Origin: Agelaius tricolor
Taxonomy: Eukaryota > Chordata > Aves > Passeriformes > Icteridae
Assembly (NCBI GenBank): GCA_023055355.1
Contig: JALJCS010000029.1
Location: 6,314,001 to 6,378,000 of the forward strand
Length of the DNA: 64,000 nt
Direction: 5' to 3'
Within the stretch, counting starts at the first letter, position 1, and each line of letters starts with the position of its first letter. Of the stretch, positions 62,050 to 64,000 are shown one piece after another. Both the position numbers and the translations under genes were made by a program. Under the pieces are notes generated by a model that made no database searches, had not been told where the DNA came from, and saw only the letters and a list, made by a program, of their open reading frames with translations.

Positions 62050-63975
62050 AGACATTTAGGACTCAGGTGTTTAAAGCACTTTAATGGGATCTCCCGCCGG
62101 GCCGTGGCTGCCCTGCAGTTGCTCTCAGCTTGTCGGGCGCTGCTTGAGGCGTTTGCTGCACGGGGGATGCCCGCAGCAGCCGCCCCGCCCAGCTCTGCTC
62201 GTGCCGCGAGTCTCCAATGGGACACGCCCCCCACAGCTCCGGTCTCCGCCGCCGTGCTCGCCGCTGCCAGCCCCGCCCCCCGCCCTCGCGGTCCCGCCCC
62301 CCGGCCCCGCCTTTGCCATCCCGTTGGTCCCCGCTGTCCCCGCCCCCCGGTTTCGCCATCCTCGCAGCCCCGCCCCTCAATTCCGCCTCTCCGAGCGCGC
62401 CCACCGGCACCACCGCGCCGCGGCCCCCCCCCCCCCCCCCCCCCGATCCCGCCGCTTTCCCCCCCGCTACCCGCGAGTGCGGCCGCTCCTGCCGCCCCCC
62501 CCCCCCCCCCCCCCCGCCCCCTTTGCCGACCCAGCGGGGCCGCTGCTGCTGCGTCTTTGCCGTTCCCCCGCGGCTCTGGGATCTGCGGTGCCGAGCTCGC
62601 CTGGCGCGGCCGCGCCGCGTCCCCAGCGCCCCCTGTGCGCGCTGCCGCGGGCAGCCCTGTTCCCCCCCGATCCCGCCGCTTTCCCCCCCGCTACCCGCGA
62701 GTGCGGCCGCTCCTGCCGCCCCCCACCCCCCCCCCCGCCCCCTTTGCCGACCCAGCGGGGCCGGTGCTGGCCCCGGTCCCGCCGCTGCTGCTGCGTCTTT
62801 GCCGTTCCCCGCGGCTCTGGGATCTGCGGTGCCGAGCTCGCCTGGCGCGGCCGCGCCGCGTCCCCAGCGCCCCCTGTGCGCGCTGCCGCGGGCAGCCCTG
62901 TTCCCCCCCCCCCCCCCCCCCCCCCCGCGCGCCGTTCAAGCGCACGCAGCGCACCCCGAGCTGCCCACGGGCCCCGCGGCAGCGCCGTCCCTGCCGGCGT
63001 TCCGGCGCAATCCCCCGGTCCCGGCACGGCACCGCCGGCGCCGGGACCGGGGCGCCCCGGCCCGCCCCGTGCCGGCGCCGCTCCTGCCCGCCGGGCCGGC
63101 AGCCAGCCCGGCTCCCAGCGGCCGCACGCCGCGCTCCAGCCGCCCGCCCAGCGCACCGCTCGGCACGGGGCCCCCCGCGGCAGCCTCCCGCCGCCTCCCG
63201 CCACGCCGGGATCATCTCCCGCTGACGAGGCCGCCCCCGCCGCCGCCCGTGGCCGCCTTCCCGCTCCTGCTGCCGCCGCTCGGCACCGCGGCGCCGGCCC
63301 GAGCCGTGCCGTGCCCCGCCGCAGCCTCCCGCTTCCGAATGGCGCGGCTCCGCCGCCCCCTGCAGCCACCGACGTCTCGTGGTTCCCGGCCGCAGCCCCG
63401 TGTTCCGTTCCCGCAGCTCTGCCGCCTCCCGCACCCCCCGCCCGCCCGCCATGCCTCCCCTCGCCTCCCCACGCTGCCCTAGCAACGCCACCCACGCATG
63501 CGCAATTGCTACAACCCCCGCCCCAGCGATATCACTGCGCGCCTTCATCCAAGCACAGCGCTGCTTCCGGGATCAGCCGCACGCATGCGCAGTTCTATTC
63601 CACGGCCCCGCCGCCACCCCCCCCGCCGCCCCCCGCCGCTGCTTTTGGTGCAGCCCGGTCCCGGTTCCGAGCCGCTGCGTGCCGCCATCCCTGTGCCCTG
63701 TCACGCCGCTTCCGCCGCCACCGGGTCTGTACACGGCACCACAGCAGGCGAAACTGCAGCGCCTTGCATGTATCCTTCCGCGTCTCTCCCTCTGCCGGAC
63801 CTTGAGGAGCCGGGCACGGCCGCATCACCGAGATCCCTCCACAGCGCGTCACGCTGCACAACCCATACCTGGGGTGCCTCCGCGTTTTCGCCTTCTGCAA
63901 TCCTAGCACCGAGCGGGACTACTTTGTGTCACGATACGTCCGTGCAGCCGCATCCACGCACACAAACCGTGCAAC
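62050..63975. promoter_or_regulatory. Large CpG island, probable promoter of an unrecognised gene
   Basis: About 1.9 kb of very CpG-rich DNA. At its right part are two NRF1-type palindromes CGCATGCGCA (63495-63504 and 63582-63591) with an ETS-type site GCTTCCGGG (63563-63571) between, the usual make-up of a TATA-less housekeeping promoter. No encoded peptide was recognised on either strand; the 573-codon proline-rich frame is a compositional artefact. Confidence 0.65.
62445..62905. repeat. 224-bp tandem duplication in the CpG island
   Basis: Copies start GATCCCGCCGCTTTCCCCCC at 62445 and 62669 and share CTACCCGCGAGTGCGGCCGC and GCGTCTTTGCCGTTCCCC. C-runs of 15-20 bases separate blocks. The second copy has an extra 20-odd bases (GGTGCTGGCCCCGGTCCCGC). 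Confidence 0.93.
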
Positions 63976-63996
63976 GAGGGGGGGGGGGGGGGGGGA
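63976..63996. repeat. Poly-G run at the window end
   Basis: About 20 consecutive G; length in a consensus sequence may be unreliable. Confidence 0.85.
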
Positions 63997-64000
63997 CTGG

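Noticed and set aside
60950..62055. Three overlapping minus-strand open frames of 279-362 codons
   Set aside because: All come from the 28-bp satellite, which lacks stops in every minus frame; the peptide is a shifted repeat of the same pattern.
62084..63805. 573-codon proline-, alanine- and arginine-rich open frame
   Set aside because: Compositional artefact of a CpG island containing C-runs; open frames overlap on both strands and no domain is visible.

Overview
The window is genomic DNA of a bird, most likely a songbird. Four observations point there: CR1 LINE ends, several solo LTRs of the passerine endogenous-retrovirus type (two with perfect 6-bp target-site duplications), an extreme density of minisatellites, and two genes in the order seen next to each other in other vertebrates. 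These genes lie together on human 11q23 and, from memory, on chicken microchromosome 24.

Two protein-coding genes can be identified, both on the minus strand. POU2F3 (the POU-domain factor Oct-11/Skn-1a) enters at about 28.0 kb. Its first three coding exons are at 27760-27787, 22552-22620 and 7214-7248. They encode the N-terminal 44 residues, and the POU domain must lie to the left of position 1. OAF (out at first homolog, a secreted cysteine-rich protein) is complete in four coding exons: 45269-45490, 36516-36650, 35478-35658 and 33349-33623. All exon phases join, giving 270 aa. A likely polyadenylation signal is near 32150. POU2F3 and OAF run head-to-tail with about 4 kb between them.

Layout: 1-7213 POU2F3 intron 3 (LTR-like sequence, minisatellite, A-rich tract, duplicated CR1 segment). 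7249-22551 intron 2 (two solo LTRs, two CR1 ends, at least six tandem arrays). 22621-27759 intron 1. 27788-28070 promoter-proximal region with an inverted pair of octamer motifs. 28220-32130 intergenic repeats. 32150-45490 OAF. 45491-45790 OAF CpG island. 45800-46325 upstream minisatellite. 46.4-59.8 kb has no gene I can recognise, only four solo LTR or LTR-like elements and several low-complexity arrays. 59.8-62.0 kb is a nested satellite. 62.05-63.98 kb is a strong CpG island with two NRF1-type motifs and an ETS-type motif, probably the promoter of a gene whose body lies outside the window or was not recognised.

The most unusual signal is in OAF. Three of its six splice junctions (exon 1 donor, exon 3 acceptor, exon 4 acceptor) each form the last unit of a local tandem duplication whose unit contains a copy of that junction. 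A second is the satellite at 59.8-62.0 kb, where a 28-bp array appears to have grown from one segment of an older 250-bp repeat. A third is a pair of inverted octamer motifs about 260 bp upstream of the start codon of POU2F3, itself an octamer-binding protein. Most long open frames here are by-products of tandem repeats or GC-rich DNA, not genes.
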